From contig CM034133.1 of assembly GCA_019914995.1 (NCBI GenBank), positions 5,890,001 through 5,954,000 on the forward strand: a stretch of DNA of 64,000 nucleotides. Reading direction: 5' to 3'. A program made the translations under genes and the position numbers. This document shows, one piece after another, positions 1-10,297 of the stretch. Each line of letters opens with the position of its first letter. Positions within the stretch are counted from its first letter, which is position 1. The notes below the pieces were generated by a model that made no database searches, had not been told where the DNA came from, and worked only from the letters and a program-made list of their open reading frames with translations. Origin of the DNA: Acanthochlamys bracteata (taxonomy: Eukaryota; Streptophyta; Magnoliopsida; Pandanales; Velloziaceae).

Positions 1-1271
1 ACAAAGGGAAAGGAAATTGAACCAGTACGAACCAAACCAAGCAATTTATGCAGCAAAAGAAGGATTCAAAAAAGCAGCACTGCAAGCAACCTGAAACAGG
101 CTACACCCAATCCAATTAAACATGACTTCGCCAAATAAGATACATAAGGTCCAACTATACTAATTTAGAATAATTGTGGGATGAACTAGATCAAGATTAT
201 GTACCAAATTTCAACCAAAGTCAGTCTTATCAATCTTCTCCAAATGCATTGACAAGGGTTGAAGTAAGAACAATTAGCCTTTAAGAAGCTGTTTCACGAC
301 AACACTGGATAAATACCCTCCAACACTTATAAAGTGAATGAAATATTTACCCAAAACTATTTCAGTACCTCTAAGGGCTTAGCTTCACATGTTTTTCCAT
401 AGGCGTCGATAAAATGGAATAGCCAATAGCAAATTATTTTTAAGATACAAGTTCCAGAAAAACAAAATGTGTTAACTAATTCATCAAACCTTCGCAGCAG
501 AGTTCCTTTTAATGTATTTGACTACACAACATGAGTTCCTAACTGAAAGCAGCATGCTGTAAGTCAAGTATCAATATTTCAAACCTCTAAAAAGTGTATA
601 TTTCTCTTCAAGTAATAAGACAAAACAATGTCAAGTAAGTCCTCAGTAGAAAATTAACAAGCGTGATGACTTCCAGTTTGACCTGTTAATTCACCAATTT
701 CAGCTGTTGAATGTCGGACTTGAGCAAGTTTTGATCACAATCCTTCTCTTCCTTCCTCAGCTCTACTATCTCCTTCTAGCATCTTGTTGTGCTTTTAACC
801 TGAAATGAAGAGAGAGAAAGGAAATTAAACTAGTACCATATCAAACTAAGTACATTAAACAGCAAAAGAAAGATTTAGAGAAGCAGCAATGGGAAACATG
901 ACCGATTGCCTAGCAAGTGACTATATCAAGAGGAATCGACAAATATTATGTTCAGAAGAATATAGTCTTATGGTTTTAACAAAGCTTAAGATGTTCTCAA
1001 TACACACCGGTGAAAACATGTAACCAAAGTAAATGGCTTGTGATGCAGTACCCGAATTTGCCAATACAAACTCCTTGACAAGACCTTGTCTGAATCCTAC
1101 AGCTTCAAAAGAAGAGACATGACACGTGTAGGCAAATATCTTGCTTATCTTAAGTTAAACATGAGATATTGTTTTCCTATAGAAGTTTCCTTCAAGCCTT
1201 TCCTGAATATACTGAAACGTATGTTAGAGATATAGGATTCATACAACAAAACGATATAAGTAGGCAATGTA
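1..1271 (-). repeat. Inverted copy of the locus segment at 19,863-21,135
   Basis: The reverse complement of this stretch follows 21,135 down to 19,863 almost base for base, and also the equivalent segment of the second 12-kb unit (about 33,300 to 32,050). At its left edge it matches the second unit better: it has the TTCGTACTGG form where the first unit has an extra TG. It ends at 1,266-1,271 in the hexamer AATGTA, where it fuses to an inverted piece from a different part of the locus. It contains the inverted 114-bp coiled-coil exon at 686-799. No gene is read on the plus strand. Confidence 0.9.
686..799 (-). pseudogene. Terminal exon-like block with coiled-coil tail (inverted copy)
   Basis: On the minus strand this block follows a CAG acceptor-like site (800-802) preceded by a pyrimidine-rich tract. 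It reads 114 nt in frame to a TAA. After one TAG codon the frame reads KEIVELRKEEKDCDQ followed by about 14 further residues, with a heptad-like hydrophobic pattern. Two plus-strand copies lie at 20,335-20,448 and 32,519-32,632. This copy has GAG (Glu) where both plus copies have GTG (Val), which fits a coiled coil better, so it may keep the older base. The first eight codons resemble the start of the recurring micro-exon module. The parent protein is not recognised. Confidence 0.5.
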
Positions 1272-2246
1272 GAAAAGGAAAAAAAAACAAAAAAGAAAAC
1301 GAATTACGCGTTTCTCGATCGATTCCCTGAAACAAAGAACAGAATTTCATAAAAAAGCTAAATGACGAGAACTAGAGGGAAAAGAAAGGAAAGACCTGAA
1401 GCAAGAAAAACGCAAGCAATTTCTTGCCGGACAGCAGCGGCATACATCCCGGCCATGCGAAGAACAACTGCAGTTGAAACTAAGACAAGAAGAAGCAGAA
1501 TGACTTAACAAGTTTCCATAAAGAAATTAGATTTTATGAAACAAAGAAACAATTCACATAAAGAAAGGAAAGAAATCAAAGAAAGAAAATATACGGAGAT
1601 AATTACCCAATTCCACCGCTGAGTGCATAGAGAATAATTGGGAAAAACAGCGGTGACTGCAAAATCCCGCCACCGGTGACAAGAGAAGAATCCGGAAGCA
1701 CTATGACGATTTGAGAATCCTGCCGCCAGTAGAAAAAGACGACTTGGGGAGAACTGCGACGAATACGCAATCCCGTCGTCGGTGGTCGAAGAAGTATTCG
1801 GAAGAACTGCGATAACTTCAAAATCCCGACGGCGGTGGGTTGAGGAGAATTCGGATGAACAGCGACATATAAGAAACTCCATCGCCGTTCTTTTTGGCAG
1901 CCGTTGGATGAATAAGACCGTCGCGCTTCGGCGAGAGAGAAGAACTGGGAAAAATAAAATAAATAAAGAGCGGGAGCCAGAAATGTGAAACTGTTTTTCT
2001 CCTTTTTCTTTTTCCTATTGTTATTATCGGCTTGCGTCAGAAGAAAGTCAGGGAGATAACGGTCAAGATGTATTTCAAATAAAAATTATACATCCTTATA
2101 GATATTAAGAAATAATCGAAAATTAAACTTGCATATATAAAAAAATATTATTTAAAATTTTTAACTTGTCATTCGAAAATAAAACTTTTTACTTAGGCGC
2201 TTTTAAAACACTAAAAAAATTTGTAATGATGCTCGAACTAGATATT
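1266..2246 (-). repeat. Inverted copy of the leader segment (matches 8,517-9,415 and 5,470-6,045)
   Basis: Read on the minus strand, this follows 8,517-9,415 closely, including the 53-bp minisatellite, the GTAATTATCTCC donor-like site and the following CAG-rich stretch. Beyond 2,170 it no longer matches that copy, but it still matches the copy at 5,470 (shared TTCGAGCATCATTACAAA). It is therefore the most complete of the three copies. A 68-residue open frame (1,782-1,988, plus strand) lies within it. That frame recurs antisense in the 8.7 kb copy, but it comes from the minisatellite and I do not call it a gene. Confidence 0.88.
1597..1862 (-). repeat. ~53-bp GC-richer minisatellite, inverted copy
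   Basis: Four to five imperfect units of about 51-57 bp can be aligned. Each has a GGYGGGATTTTG-like start and a GCAGTTCTTCCC-like middle. This is the only clearly GC-richer patch nearby. It corresponds to 8,845-9,080 and to the two-unit version at 5,795-5,920. Confidence 0.7.
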
Positions 2247-2305
2247 TAGAAGAACATTCGGTTGGAATGAATGTGTCAATCATGCTCTACTTTAAACTCA
2301 ATTTA

Positions 2306-2310
2306 ATGAC
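2306..2310. repeat. 5-bp target-site duplication ATGAC (left)
   Basis: ATGAC directly precedes the TG of the LTR and is repeated directly after its terminal CA at 5,006-5,010. Confidence 0.85.
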
Positions 2311-5005
2311 TGTCACGACCCAACCCGGCCGCGACCGGCCTAGACTAGACCTGTCTGGATAACATCCAAACTGGATCCAGTCTAGTTAGCCTGACCCAAA
2401 AACATTATAAACGGTTCACCAAATATTTTCAAATAAATAAAATTTCGGCAGAACCTTTCCTATAATTTCAAGTGGAAACATGTACCCCAATAAATCATTT
2501 GATAACGACAAAACAAAGCAGAAATAAACAAATACTTTCAATACCAAAACCAACCCAATAAAATATTTATGGGCTACCGGTAGCCACCAACACCTATTAC
2601 GTATACAAAAAAAAATTTATCTACAAATTAAATACAAAGCCAAAAAGATATAAGAAAAAATATATATGTTAAGAAAATAACAGAGCCATCTATATGCCAA
2701 AATGAACTATAAATACACGAATCTACCATCGACGTGCTATATCAAAACTCAGTGCTATATCCTGTCAGCTCCCGCTAGTACCTGGAATATCTGGGAGATG
2801 TCAAAAAAGAAAAAAGGATGAGCCTAGAGTCAGTGAGGTGAAATAACAGAATGCACCATTTAGGGCTTCTAATGCATTACCCTAATTGTTTCAATCCTAT
2901 CTGCTACATGCAACAGATGCAATAATTAGAATAGAACAAGCTCTATTGGGTCTTAGGTCATCCCATACCAACCTAATTTTCAATAAGAACAGATACGGAG
3001 GGCTTTGACATACAACTAATGCAGTCCAAAAGATATCATGCTATATTACCATGCAATAATATTCATTAGGTGCCATATACTATAAGAACAAACGACATAG
3101 TTTATATTTCCTTCACTATGACATCCTAAATACATAAAGTCTACTATGCACGCTATAATACCATTATGCATTCATACATGCATCGTGCGTTATCCAAACA
3201 TGTCTAATATGATACCATACATGTTTATCTATCTATATCCATGATGTAACACTAGTCAAGGAATCAGGAAGATAAATATATAATATAGAGCGAGATCCAA
3301 TCTCCAGCTCAACCTACAAACTAGGGTACTCCTACCCCGGCGAGGTACAACCATCCGGGTGATCGAACCGAATGGGCCGTGGTATTACCCCCACGCGCAT
3401 GGGCCTAACATACTATGGCCATAGGTGGGTGCCCGCCCCACACCCACTGGGGTCCTGATCTCAGCCCCTAACTCGCCTGTCCTCGTGCAGCGCGAGTGTC
3501 TATGCATTATGACAAGTAAACTCATGACATTATAGTTCAATATAAATCATGTCGCTATTCATATAAATGGTTTCATAGTTCATTCGTTAATGCCCAAAGA
3601 TCATAGTCATGTTACCTAACAAGAGCCATTCTCGATTCGTGCAGAGTTATCATGCTTGCTATTACCATAAGTAACATTCTAAACATACTCTAAATACACT
3701 ATACATTATATGCAAGAACTCATAGGATATATGTAAACAATCATGCTATAGCCCTAATCAAACGTTAAGACATTTAGTTACCACATACTACTAGATTAGT
3801 TCATAGAGAATTCCTACGAACGTGCTTCACATCTATAGTCATTATCTAGCATGAGGAGTAATTTATCAATATAAAGAATGTGGCGAGTTATGCCGAAGTT
3901 CCAAGTGGATGTTACATGTGCCAGCAGCCTAACGCAAACTAAGAAAGAAAGGCACGGTAACCCTCACTGTTTTCACGTGATCAATTAATCCACTGATTAC
4001 TCTAAGCCAAACCCCTTGGTCCATGTTCCTCAACGAAAAGCTATAACACACACATGGCACATCTATTACTTAATTGCGTTAAACGGAACTAATCTAACAA
4101 TCATAATGTTTAGCACAAACCACTATAAGCACGTCGCCGAAACGGCGAAAATCTCATAATAGGATTTCAACCAAACAACCAATTGTTTAATCCTATCCAC
4201 TACACAACTATACCAACAATAGCTAAATTAGAAAGCTTACCGATTTAAACGAGACGATAAATTTCCAGATTAGCTTCGAACCATTGAAAATCACCGATTT
4301 TTTCCAACCTTGCGATCACTAAATGAAAACTAATTAATTATCCATCAAAGTAGTAGCGTCTAGGGCACATTAACGCGTAATTCAACTTACCTACAGGCGG
4401 GGCCCACTCGACTGCCGGAATCCGACGTGAATAGTGCTGGCCGGAGAAAATTTTGGCCGGAATAAAATCCAAGTAGCTACAAGAAGCAAACAACTACCAC
4501 TAAATTAAGTAAAGACTTAACACGTCAACTAACATACCGGTGGCCGGAAATTATCAAATTTATCTCATCGGCCGACGATGCATAATTATAAATAAAGCAA
4601 AATTTTGCCTCAATTAATAAGAGAAAAGCATCACTGAGATGAAGGGATGAGTTTTAGTTGCTTACCCCAGCCGGAAGTCCGGCGAAAAGGTCCGGCGAAA
4701 TCCCTAGTTTTCACCCCGCGCGATGAAAATTGAAGAAACACGACGGCGAGGTTCAAAAACAGTAAGAGGAACTCCTAATGGTAGGGAGAAGGTGCTCGTT
4801 GTTCGAAAGAGAGGTTGAGCGCCGGAAGATCCTCGTGAAAAAGGGAGGCTCGGGAGGAGGCAGCGTCTGCGTCGGGAGGGAGTGAAGAGAAATAAAAAAA
4901 GTTAATAGTTAGAAGAAGAAAAATTAGGTGAAAAGAAATAAGATAAGGTATGGTGTGGTGGTTGATTTATTTGATGCTGGCCCACATGAAGTATGGGGCG
5001 TTACA
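2311..5005 (-). mobile_element. Solo LTR, 2,695 bp, probably Ty3/gypsy (Tekay/Del-like)
   Basis: The element begins TGTCACGACCC and ends GGGGCGTTACA, so it has TG...CA ends with a short imperfect terminal inverted repeat. It is bounded by a perfect 5-bp duplication (ATGAC). No primer-binding site, polypurine tract or coding domain is seen, and no second LTR lies nearby, so it fits a solo LTR left by LTR-LTR recombination. The strand is inferred: plant gypsy LTRs often start TGTAACGCCCC and end GGTCGTGACA, which reads on the minus strand here. The Tekay/Del assignment rests on the termini alone. No gene is seen inside. Confidence 0.8.
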
Positions 5006-5010
5006 ATGAC
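5006..5010. repeat. 5-bp target-site duplication ATGAC (right)
   Basis: Identical to 2,306-2,310. It shows that the LTR inserted as a unit and that its flanks have not been rearranged since. Confidence 0.85.
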
Positions 5011-5469
5011 AAACCAACTGTTGGAGGAACAATTTAAAGTGTGTTTGATCATGTCGTTTAAGTATCGATGGTTTTGGAACTTATTATATTACAGTAAATA
5101 AAGTATACCGATGATGTTCTTGCTGGTTAACGTGTAAAGTGTTTTTGTAAAAAACTACTAATATTTTAAAATCGTGAACTAAACTAATATTTTTTCGTAA
5201 CTAAAGTAGATATATAAAATACAGCTATACCAGTGGTTTAGAAAATTTTGTGTATAAAGTGTAGAACATGCAATTCTTTAATAAAAAAGCATTTGTGATA
5301 TTCCTATATTCAAAACGCAAATTGGTAAAAAGACCATTTCATTCCGAACTCTAATTTCGAATAACTGATACAAGTTCTAACTAAATTTTTGAAAAATTGT
5401 TTACTATAGTTGGTTCCTTATAAATAACATTGAATTTTTTAGTATCAAAAAATAAGATTTTATTTAACA
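5011..5469. other. AT-rich spacer, no gene seen
   Basis: This continues the pre-insertion spacer between the two inverted leader copies. With the LTR removed, the arms at 1,266-2,246 and 5,470-6,045 would be about 525 bp apart. I see no open frame, tandem repeat or element end. Confidence 0.6.
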
Positions 5470-6045
5470 AAAGTAATTTCGAGCATCATTACAAAACTTT
5501 ATAGTGTGTCAAAAATCTCAAAAGTAAACAATTTTAAGTTTACAATGAGTGAATGAAAAATTCAAAATTCAAAATACTTATTTTAAATATGCAAGTTTAA
5601 AATCTCTAAATACTTTTTTAATGTCTATAAAAATATACAATTTTGTATGAAAAATCTATATTTTGACCGTTGTTATTTTCTGACTTGCTTCTTAGGCAAG
5701 CCAAAGACGACAATTGACAAAGAAAAAGAAGGAAAAATACAAACAGAACAGTTTCAATTTTTTTTGTTCCGGCTCTTTGGTTGTTTTCATACTAGCGGCT
5801 GGATTCTGAAATCGTTGTAGTGCTTCCGTATTCTTCTCTTATCACAATCGGTGAAATTTTGTAGTCACCGCTGTCCTTCCCAATTCTTCTCTATGCACTC
5901 AGCGGTGGGGTTGTGTAATTATCGGTATATTTCTCTTTCTTTGATATATTTTCTTTCTTTATTTGAATTGCTTCTTTATTTCAAACAATCTAATTTTTTT
6001 AGATAGATACGGTTGGAAACTTGTTAAGTCATTGACAAGAAATTT
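5470..6045 (+). repeat. Diverged leader copy B
   Basis: Matches the reverse complement of 1,500-2,246 and, more loosely, 8,517-9,190. Shared landmarks are TTCGAGCATCATTACAAA, a pyrimidine-rich stretch with GGCTCTTTGG, and the minisatellite followed by CTTTCTTTGAT. It has only two minisatellite units, and the donor-like GGGTAATTATC has become GTGTAATTATC. It is the most decayed of the three leader copies. Confidence 0.75.
5795..5920 (+). repeat. Minisatellite, two-unit version
   Basis: Two units of the ~53-bp repeat seen at 8,845-9,080, ending in CACTCAGCGGTGG as in the other copies. The unit number differs between copies: two here and four to five elsewhere. Confidence 0.6.
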
Positions 6046-6895
6046 GTAGATATAAGCACAAGACCCAATTCATCATTATCTTTCATTTTCTTTATTGAGG
6101 TCACATCAAGGGAAACATGTCGCAAAAGCGGACTGGCACCGATTTCAATGCTGTTTACATGTGAATAAAACTTTGTTTCCTAAAATCATATGCTTGGTGC
6201 TGAAGTGCCTCATCGAAACAATAAACAAATAAATAAATAGTAAAAAATAAAAAAAATTGAAAAAACTTGGTGCTGCTATGATAACATAATAACGAATGTG
6301 TAAATATAACAGGATGTCACTAGTTATGACTAACATATTTCTGAGTAGATGTTGTATTATGAAATACTTTGTTTTTTAAAAATACTACTTGATTGCAGCT
6401 CTGTGTGAAATATTATGTAGTTTGTTAACTATGCCCTTTAGTTATGCAACCTATGAATCTAGTCGAAATTGCTAACTTGTAGTTGGAAATAACATGGCTT
6501 CCAATATTTCATATACGTATGGAGGGAAATTCTCTGCCTTTTTCCTGCTGGATTCTACTATAGTAACTGTAATAGTAAAATTGTTCGAAATTGTATGCCT
6601 GTCTTGAGGCTTTTGTTATTGAGAATATCAGGATCCTTTTGTGGTTGCTTTCAAGCAAATCTTGGTTGTCTTCTTCTGTTGTACTGCTGTCTCCGTGAAA
6701 TGCATACTCACGTGTTTGTCTATGGACTTAACATCTTCGAAGATGATTTTGGAGGATGTATTTTGGTAATTCTCTCTCTTAATCATCTTTCAGTTGCTTC
6801 AAGTGCACCTTCTTTTCATTTTTTACTTTGATTTTTTCTTTCTGCCTACTATCTTAGTACCTGCTTTTGTGCTTGTGGGGGAGGGGGGTTGGAAT
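6046..6895. other. Spacer without recognisable gene
   Basis: AT-rich sequence with only short open frames (78 codons at most) that show no family features. I found no convincing copy of it elsewhere in the window, although a T-rich intron-like texture continues. Confidence 0.5.
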
Positions 6896-7700
6896 GCCTT
6901 TCATTAAAGAGCTTCTTGCAATAGGGTGTAAGTGTTTTTAATTCAATGCTATTTACAACCGGAGGAAATACACTTGATGATTTCTCAAATTGTATATGAA
7001 GTTGAAAATCCCAAAAGATTTGGTGGATTTTTCCACTAATCTTGTTTCTTAAAAATAGTTTGTTGTTGGATATTCAATTTTATCAAATGACTATTATGAA
7101 AAAACATGTGAAGCTACTCCTTATAGGAACCGATTAGTTTAAGGTAATTATTTTGATCCACTTTATAAGGGTTGGAGGATGTTAATTCAGTGCTATAGTG
7201 ATTAGAGATGAATTGTTTTTTCTTAAACTCTTTGTGAGTGCATTTGGAGAAGTTTTATAAGAATGAATTTTGTGGAAATTTGGTACAGAATCTTGATCTA
7301 GTTTCCTGATTTTATTGTTTGACGAATTTAATGGAACACATAGGACAATTCATTTCAGGTTGCTTGTATTGCTGTTTCGCTGATCCTTCTTTTGCTGCTT
7401 AAATTGCTTAGTTTGGTTCGTACTTGTTGAGTTTCCTTTACCCTCCTCCTTTCAGGTAAAAAGGACAACTTGAACCTAGATGGCGGTCAACTTTTCTTCA
7501 ACGCCGGTAATGTCATTTAGTCATTTGCTTTCTTCATTAAGTTGTGAGAATTTCATGAATCATTTTCTTTTATTCTTGAATTTTCAGGTTTGCTTGCACA
7601 CCAATTATTTTACTGTCTTGTAATTCCTTTCAGATTAAAAGACCCAAATGACTTTTTAAAGCTATCAATAATCAAGCAACAACATGTGTGGTGTTTCTTG
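6896..7700 (+). repeat. Tandem segment D1 (~805 bp)
   Basis: First copy of a direct tandem pair with D2. Shared landmarks in order are CTTTCATTAA, GGAAATACRCTTGA, AAAAGATTTGGTG, ACATGTGAAGCTA, the micro-exon module, and GCTATCAATAA. Related segments recur at about 20,690-21,420 and 32,870-33,600 and, inverted, at 1-460. Confidence 0.8.
7456..7506 (+). other. Type I micro-exon-like module (51 nt)
   Basis: Starts after a pyrimidine-rich tract ending TTTCAG and runs to ACGCCG|GTAATG, so it has acceptor- and donor-like sites 51 nt apart. The core GGACAACTTGAAC...ATGGCGG is shared with the modules at 8,346, 21,142, 33,326 and 37,653. Confidence 0.55.
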
Positions 7701-8516
7701 GGGTAGTCTTTCATTAAGGACCTTGTTGCAACAAGGGTAACCGTCTTTAATTCAATACTGTTACAACTAGAGGAAATACGCTTGACGATTTCTTAACTTG
7801 CATGTGAAACTGAAAATCTCAAAAGATTTGGTGAGTTTATTTCTAATCTTGTTTCTTAGAAGTAGATTGCTATTAGATATACGATTTTATCAATGAAAAA
7901 CATGTGAAGCTAAGCCCTTACAGGTACCGAAATAGTTCTAGGTAATTATTTGATCCACTTTATAAGGGTTGAAGAATATTAATCTAGTGTTGTCTTAAAC
8001 AGTTTCTTAGAAACTAATTGTTTTTTCTTAGACCCTTAGTGAGTGCATTTGGAGAAGTTTTATAGGAATGAATTTTGTCGAAATTTCATCCCACCATAGT
8101 TCTAGATTAGTTTTGTCGAAATTTCATAAGGTACTACCTTATGAATCTTATTCGGCAAAGTAATGTTATATTTGTAAATTGGATTAGGTATGGTCTGATT
8201 TTCTATTCTTTGACAAATTTAGTGGAATAAAAACTAGATCAAACGTAGGACCATTTGTTTCAAATTATTTGTATTGCCGCTTCGCTGAATCCTTCTTTTG
8301 CTGCTTAAATTGTTTAGTTTGGTTTCGTACTAGTTGAATTTCTAGATTAAAAGGACAACTTGAACGCTAAATGACGGCCAACTTTTCTTCAATGCCGGTA
8401 ATATCATTTTAGTCATTTGCTTGCCTAGTGAAGTTATGGGATTTCATGAATCCTTTCTTTTTTCACTCTTGAACTTTTGGGTTTGCTTGCATGCCGATTG
8501 TTTCTAGTAATTTCAT
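7701..8516 (+). repeat. Tandem segment D2
   Basis: Second copy of the ~0.8 kb pair. It keeps the same order of landmarks as D1 and matches the 20.7 kb segment slightly better (AAGCCCTTA, GTACYGAAATAGTT). Its end at about 8,516 joins the leader copy at the TGACAAGTTAAAAATTT landmark. Confidence 0.8.
8346..8397 (+). other. Type I micro-exon-like module
   Basis: Follows TTCTAG instead of TTTCAG and ends AATGCCG|GTAATATC. It is one base longer than the 51-nt form, so reading frame is not kept. TAA and TGA codons interrupt it. Confidence 0.5.
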
Positions 8517-9430
8517 GACAAGTTAAAAATTTTAAACAATATTTTTTTATATATGCAAGTTTAATCTTCATTATTTTCTTAATGTCTATAAGGATATATA
8601 ATTTTTATCTGAAATACATCTTGACCGTTATCTCCCTGACTTCCTTCTGACGCAAGCCCATAATAACAATAGGAAAAAAAAACGAGAAAAACAGTTTCAC
8701 TTTTCTGGCTCCCGCTCTTTGGTTATTTTAACTTTCCCAGTTCTTCTCTCTCGCCGAAGCGCGACGGTCTTCTTCATCCATCGGCTGCCAAAAAGAACGG
8801 CGATGGAGTTTCTTATATGTCGCTGTTCATCCGAATTCTCCTCAACCCACCGCCGTCGGGATTTTGAAGTTATCGCAGTTCTTCCTAATACTTCTTCGAC
8901 CACCGACGACGGGATTTCGTATTCGTCGCAGTTCTCCCCAAGTCGTCTTTTTCTACTGGCGGCAGCATTCTGAAATCGTCATAGTGCTTCCGGATTCTTC
9001 TCTTGTCACCGGTGGCGGGATTTTGCAGTCACCGCTGTTCTTCCCAATTATTCTCTACGCACTCAGCGGTGGAATTGGGTAATTATCTCCGTATATTTTC
9101 TTTCTTTGATTTCTTTTCTTTCTTTATGTGAATTGTTTCTTTGTTTCATAAAATCTAATTTCTTTATGGAAACTTGTTAAGTCATTCTGCTTCTTCTTGT
9201 CTTAGTTTCAACTGCAGTTGTTCTTCGCATGGCCGGGATGTATGCCGCTGCTGTCCGGCAAGAAATTGCTTGCGTTTTTCTTGCTTCAGGTCTTTCCTTT
9301 CTTTTCCCTCTAGTTCTCGTAGTTAGCTTTTTTATGAAATTCTGTTCTATGTTTCAGGGAATCGATCGAGAAACGCGTAATTCGTTTTTTGTTTTTTTTT
9401 TTCCTTTTCTACATTTGCAAATGAACCTTT
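8517..9430 (+). repeat. Leader copy C, possible first exon region
   Basis: The best preserved plus-strand leader. It has a TATATAT at 8,548-8,554, a pyrimidine-rich stretch, the minisatellite, a donor-like GGGTAATTATC at about 9,079, and then GCAGTTGTTCTTCGCATGGCC... with further splice-like sites (TTCAGGTCTTTCC). Downstream parts recur at about 21,540-21,780 and 33,730-33,970. Several frames are open here on both strands because of the GC-richer repeat. I infer a promoter-proximal transcribed leader, not a coding exon. Confidence 0.55.
8845..9080 (+). repeat. ~53-bp minisatellite in leader copy C
   Basis: Four to five units begin near 8,849, 8,900, 8,955, 9,006 and 9,062. The rough consensus is GGCGGGATTTTGAAATCG then CAGTTCTTCCCAATTCTTCT. 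The inverted copy at 1,597-1,862 has the same unit number, so the array predates that duplication. Confidence 0.7.
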
Positions 9431-10249
9431 AGAAATGTTTGAGAGTTTTGGTTGATTTTGTTAACTGCTGTATGAATTTACCAAAACCTAATTAGGAAAC
9501 CCTGATTTCTTTAAAACACACTGTTGTGTCGGTTCTTTGGTTTGGTTTGCTGAGTGTTTTGATAATCTGTTGTTTGATTCTTTAGTTCAGTCATTCCTCA
9601 ATTCAGTGGCTTGGACTTGCAAGTTTTTAGTGATGGATACCATTTAAGCTGCAAGCACTTTTTGGTTGTTTCTGCCTTCTCACTGTTATATTTATTGTTG
9701 ATTTGCTTGCAATGTTATTAATAATTTTGCATTCATCGCAGCTGAAAAGAATTTGCTGCATGAGGTGTGTTTTTATTTCAGTTCATCAATGGATTTGTGT
9801 ATGTTGCTTAGTGCTCATATAAAACAACTTATAATTGGTTTCATTCAGTTTTATGCCATTTTGATAGGAAGTTATAAACAGGAAACATGTATGAGTTCAT
9901 TTTTACTGTTATTGTGAGATAATGTGAAGAGTCCACAGTTGACTCTAATAAAATATATTTGCCAAATACTTTGCTTGCCTACATTTTTGATAATAATGGG
10001 GTATGTGATAGATTTTATGATAATACTAAGAATTCTTCAATTTTCCTTTCTGGTTAGTTTCTTTGTTCAATGCTTCCAAAAGCGGTTGCAGTTAGTGGTG
10101 GTTTGTGGTCATGATTTCTTCATTGAATACCAACAATCAAATAATTATTTACTTGATTAGTTGTATATTTTTCTGAATCTTTTAGTTGCTTCTTAATTCT
10201 ATTACTTTGTTTCTTAGTGGTTGTTTTTGCCTGTTTTCTCTTGTTTTAG

Positions 10250-10297
10250 GATAGGATAACCATTGGTGTGATGGTTAGAGGGCTAACTTTGATGCAG
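10250..10297 (+). other. Type II micro-exon-like module
   Basis: Starts after TTGTTTTAG and runs to GATGCAG|GCAAG. It contains the GGTTAGAGGGCTAACTTTG core shared with 23,216 and 35,402. In the frame that reads AG-W-R-x-N-F in other copies, the Trp codon is TAG here. Confidence 0.5.

Noticed and set aside
1782..1988. 68-residue Arg-rich open frame, also present antisense at 8,697-8,903
   Set aside because: It lies in and next to the GC-richer minisatellite, where several frames on both strands are open. Conservation reflects duplication, not coding constraint.
2311..5005. Reading the 2.7-kb element as a DNA transposon because its ends are partly inverted
   Set aside because: TG...CA ends and a 5-bp duplication fit an LTR better, and the inverted match is only about 11 bases.
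8548..8554. TATATAT as a promoter TATA box
   Set aside because: AT-rich sequence makes such strings common, and no start-site evidence is available. I mention it only inside the leader entry.
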